From Halorubrum salinarum (GTDB taxonomy: Archaea > Halobacteriota > Halobacteria > Halobacteriales > Haloferacaceae), in NCBI RefSeq assembly GCF_013267195.1, contig NZ_CP053941.1, positions 2,790,001 through 2,854,000 of the forward strand: DNA of 64,000 bases, given 5' to 3'. The position numbers were made by a program, and so were the translations under genes. Below, piece after piece: positions 61,917 through 64,000 of this stretch (position 1 is the stretch's first letter; every line of letters begins with the position of its first letter). The notes below the pieces were generated by a model that saw only the letters and a list, made by a program, of their open reading frames with translations, ran no database searches and was not told the DNA's origin.

Positions 61917-62356
61917 GCGACGCGGACCCGAGCGGAGAGTCCCCGCCGACCGACCGCGACTACGCCGAGTGGCTCGACGCGCTCGCCGACGGCGAGGGGT
62001 TCGCGCTCGCGTGCCCGGACGGCCACGGCTCGCTCCCCCCGCGCCGCGTCTGCCCCGAGTGCGGGTCGCCGGACCTCTCGCGGGAGCCGCTCCGCGAGAC
62101 GGGGACCGTCGAGACGTACAGCGTCGTCCACGTCCCGTCGCCGCGCTTCGCCGACGACGCGCCGTACGCGACCGCCGTGGTCGACTTCGGCCCGACGCGG
62201 CTGACGGGGATCGTCCGCGGCGACGACCCGGACGGGGACGCAGCCCCGGAGGTCGCAATCGGCGACGCGGTGACGGCCGCCGTCGGCGAGCGCGCCACCG
62301 ACGGCGAGCGGCTCGTCGTCTTCCGGCCCGCGGCCGACCGGTCCCCGGACGAGTGA
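61913..62356 (+). CDS. DUF35/Zn-ribbon OB-fold protein, thiolase partner
   Basis: A 147-residue protein. The N-terminal rubredoxin-like zinc ribbon is partly degenerate: ACPDGHG stands where a CxxC pair is usual, followed by an intact CPEC. The OB-fold part has GTVETYSVVHVPSPRF and GPTRLTGIVRGD. DUF35 proteins bridge thiolase and HMG-CoA synthase in archaea. Translationally coupled to the thiolase. Confidence 0.9.
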   Translation: MSDADPSGESPPTDRDYAEWLDALADGEGFALACPDGHGSLPPRRVCPECGSPDLSREPLRETGTVETYSVVHVPSPRFADDAPYATAVVDFGPTRLTGIVRGDDPDGDAAPEVAIGDAVTAAVGERATDGERLVVFRPAADRSPDE

Positions 62357-62466
62357 GCCGAGCGCGAGCGGGCGGGTCGCTCGGTAAGTGAGAGGTCACC
62401 CCGGAACCGGCGTCGCTCGCGGTCTTTCCGTCGAATTTCGGCGTCCGACGCGCGGCGGGGCAAAAC

Positions 62467-62474
62467 CATTATAC
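62467..62474 (+). promoter_or_regulatory. TATA box of the receiver/PAS gene
   Basis: CATTATAC is centred 28 bases before the ATG at 62499. Confidence 0.55.
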
Positions 62475-62498
62475 AGGGATGGTAAGTATTCCGACCGT

Positions 62499-64000
62499 AT
62501 GTCCGACCGCATCCCGGTCCTCCTCGTCGACGACGACCCGGACCTGCGAGAGGTCACCGCCTCGTTCTTAGAGCGCGAGGCGGACCGGATCGCGGTCGAG
62601 ACGGCGCCCGACTCGGACGCCGGGCTCGACATCCTGGCGGACCATGAGGTCGAGTGCGTCGTCTCGGACTACGAGATGCCCGGGCGGGACGGGCTGGCGT
62701 TCCTCGCCGCGGTCCGCGAGCGCTACTCGGACCTCCCGTTCATCCTCTTCACCGGGCGAGGGTCCGAGGAGGTCGCGAGCGAAGCGATCTCCGCCGGCGT
62801 CACCGACTACCTCCAGAAGCGCGGCGGCACGGAGCGGTACGAGCGGCTGGCGAACAGGGTCGTCGAGGCCGTCGAGAAGCGGCGCGCCGAACTGGAGGCC
62901 GAGGAGGCGGTCGGCCAGTTCCGCGCGGTCGCGGAGGGGGCGTCGGACGCGATCCTGTCGGTCGACACCGACGGCGTGATCGAGTTCGCGAACCCGGCCG
63001 TCGAGTCGGTGTTCGGGTACGAGCCGAGCGAGCTGGAGGGCGAGCCGCTGACGACGCTGATGCCAGACCGGCACCGGAACGACCACCTCGGGGCGGTCGA
63101 GCGGTACCTCGCCACCGGAGAGCGCAGCGTCGACTGGTCGGACGTCCGGTTCGACGCGCTCCACCGCGACGGCCACGAGGTCCCGGTCTCGCTGTCGTAC
63201 GGCGAGTTCACCGCGGACGGCGAGCGACACTTCGTCGGCGTGATCCGCGACGCCACCGACCGCGACCGCCACCGGGCGTTCATCGAACACGCCAGCGACG
63301 TGGTCGCCGTGCTGTCGCGCGACTGGCGGTTCCGGTACCTGAGCCCGTCCTGCGAGCGCGTGACCGGCCACGACCCGTCGGACCTGCTCGGCGAGCGGTC
63401 GCTGGACTACGTCCATCCGGAGGACCGGGAGGCGGTCAGGGCGGCGTTCGGCGATCTCGACGCCGAGGGCGGCCCGCCGACGGCCGAGTACCGGTTCGAG
63501 ACGGCCGACGGCGAGTACCGGTGGCTCGAGTCGAACGGGAGCGAGCGGATCGAGACGGACGCCATCGAGGGGTACGTCGTCACCACGCGGGACGTCTCCG
63601 AGCGGAAGGAGCGCGAGCGGACCCTCGCCCGGCTCCGCGAGTGGACCCGGGACCTCAACTACGCCCGGACGACCGAGGAGGCGGCCGATCTGGCGGTGGA
63701 GGCGGTCGAAGACCTGATCGACGCGGGGCTGAGCGGGATCCACCTCCGCACCGAGGAGGGGGACCGCCTCGAACCGGTCGCGCTGGGCCAGTCGGTGCCC
63801 GCGCTGTTCGAGGAGCAGCCGTCCTACGACCGGGACGCGCCGCCGGGGACGCGGGCGGCGATGGCGTGGGACGCCTTCCGGAGCGACGAGTCGCTCGTCG
63901 TCGACGAGCTGTCGACGTACGAGCCGCTCGACGAGCCCTCGCCGGCGGAGAGCCTCGTGTTGCGTCCGATCGGGGACCACGGGCTGTTCGTCGTCTCCTC
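62499..64000 (+). CDS. Response-regulator/PAS/GAF sensory protein, 5' part (continues beyond window)
   Basis: At least 500 residues, open at the right edge. Residues 1-120 are an intact receiver: VLLVDDDPDL, phosphoacceptor Asp in VVSDYEMPG, and TGRGSEE then LQK. Two PAS domains follow (about 135-250 with SDAILSVDTDGVIEFANPA, and 255-375 with FRYLSPSCERVTGHD), then a GAF domain from about 390. This order fits haloarchaeal hybrid sensors, either ending in a kinase or in a Bat-type HTH; the end is not visible. Confidence 0.9.
   Translation, partial: MSDRIPVLLVDDDPDLREVTASFLEREADRIAVETAPDSDAGLDILADHEVECVVSDYEMPGRDGLAFLAAVRERYSDLPFILFTGRGSEEVASEAISAGVTDYLQKRGGTERYERLANRVVEAVEKRRAELEAEEAVGQFRAVAEGASDAILSVDTDGVIEFANPAVESVFGYEPSELEGEPLTTLMPDRHRNDHLGAVERYLATGERSVDWSDVRFDALHRDGHEVPVSLSYGEFTADGERHFVGVIRDATDRDRHRAFIEHASDVVAVLSRDWRFRYLSPSCERVTGHDPSDLLGERSLDYVHPEDREAVRAAFGDLDAEGGPPTAEYRFETADGEYRWLESNGSERIETDAIEGYVVTTRDVSERKERERTLARLREWTRDLNYARTTEEAADLAVEAVEDLIDAGLSGIHLRTEEGDRLEPVALGQSVPALFEEQPSYDRDAPPGTRAAMAWDAFRSDESLVVDELSTYEPLDEPSPAESLVLRPIGDHGLFVVS

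Noticed and set aside
60303-62399. A 698-codon minus-strand frame across thiolase and DUF35
   Set aside because: Antisense shadow; very Arg-rich and without recognisable domains.

Overview
The window is a gene-dense segment of a high-GC haloarchaeal chromosome. The encoded proteins are acidic and rich in Asp/Glu, and GC is very high at third codon positions. The window carries archaeal information-processing genes: DNA topoisomerase VI (top6B-top6A), a transcription factor B, and the L44e / S27e / aIF2-alpha / Nop10 / PAC2 string. It also carries haloarchaea-typical families such as a Bat-type HTH regulator, a 25-30 bp TATA spacing typical of leaderless genes, multi-PAS sensor kinases and many Zn-ribbon proteins. 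A Halorubrum-like genus is plausible but not proven. I saw no rRNA, tRNA, CRISPR array, insertion sequence or prophage. No gene-free stretch exceeds 300 bases; the largest gaps are 30663-30957, 2568-2847, 35788-36057, 40324-40592 and 45068-45315.

Layout. 1-12.4 kb: the end of an hflX GTPase gene, then a two-gene sulfone monooxygenase/flavin reductase operon (sfnG-like) divergent from a first acetyl-CoA synthetase. Between them is a four-unit 25-bp tandem repeat. Next come a DUF2061 protein, an unusual regulator that joins a tyrosine-recombinase-like domain to a Bat-type HTH, a second acetyl-CoA synthetase, a two-subunit Na+/solute (probably acetate) symporter, UspA and a small membrane protein. 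This reads as an acetate uptake and activation module. 12.4-19 kb: an epimerase-like protein, a copper P-type ATPase, a MOSC (mARC-like) protein, a cold shock protein, a probable divergent HhH-GPD glycosylase-like protein and an SDR. 19-24.1 kb: topoisomerase VI, a CDGSH protein, MsrB and a sensorless histidine kinase. 24.1-31.3 kb: acyl-CoA dehydrogenase, an Lrp/aminotransferase/monooxygenase operon, aldo-keto reductase, a membrane protein, purA and a divergent small wHTH regulator. 31.3-40.4 kb: a large acidic coiled-coil protein, NUDIX, cupin, TFB, membrane protein, M24 peptidase, MFS transporter, GrpB-like protein and small proteins. 40.6-45.1 kb: an unknown conserved protein and the hisC / AK6-type kinase / CDP-alcohol phosphatidyltransferase operon, then a second hflX. 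45.3-51.3 kb: FAH-family hydrolase, Zn-ribbon membrane protein, metallo-hydrolase, OsmC and a large PAS kinase with a degenerate receiver. 51.3-57.4 kb: methyltransferase, methylmalonyl-CoA mutase catalytic subunit, FNT channel, methylmalonyl-CoA epimerase and S9 peptidase. 57.5-64 kb: cyclase-family hydrolase, translation/ribosome-biogenesis string, thiolase plus DUF35 partner, and the start of a receiver/PAS/GAF protein running off the end.

How the genes work together. Two Acs paralogues, a solute symporter, acyl-CoA dehydrogenase, thiolase and the methylmalonyl-CoA mutase/epimerase pair describe a lifestyle based on acetate and short acyl-CoA catabolism. MsrB, OsmC, the CDGSH protein, UspA and the copper ATPase cover redox and metal stress. 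The most notable unexplained signals are the 25-bp repeat array before acs1, the recombinase-HTH fusion between the two acs genes, a duplicated 39-residue motif in a large insertion of Top6B, and a small protein whose motif spacing matches the HhH-GPD glycosylase active site.
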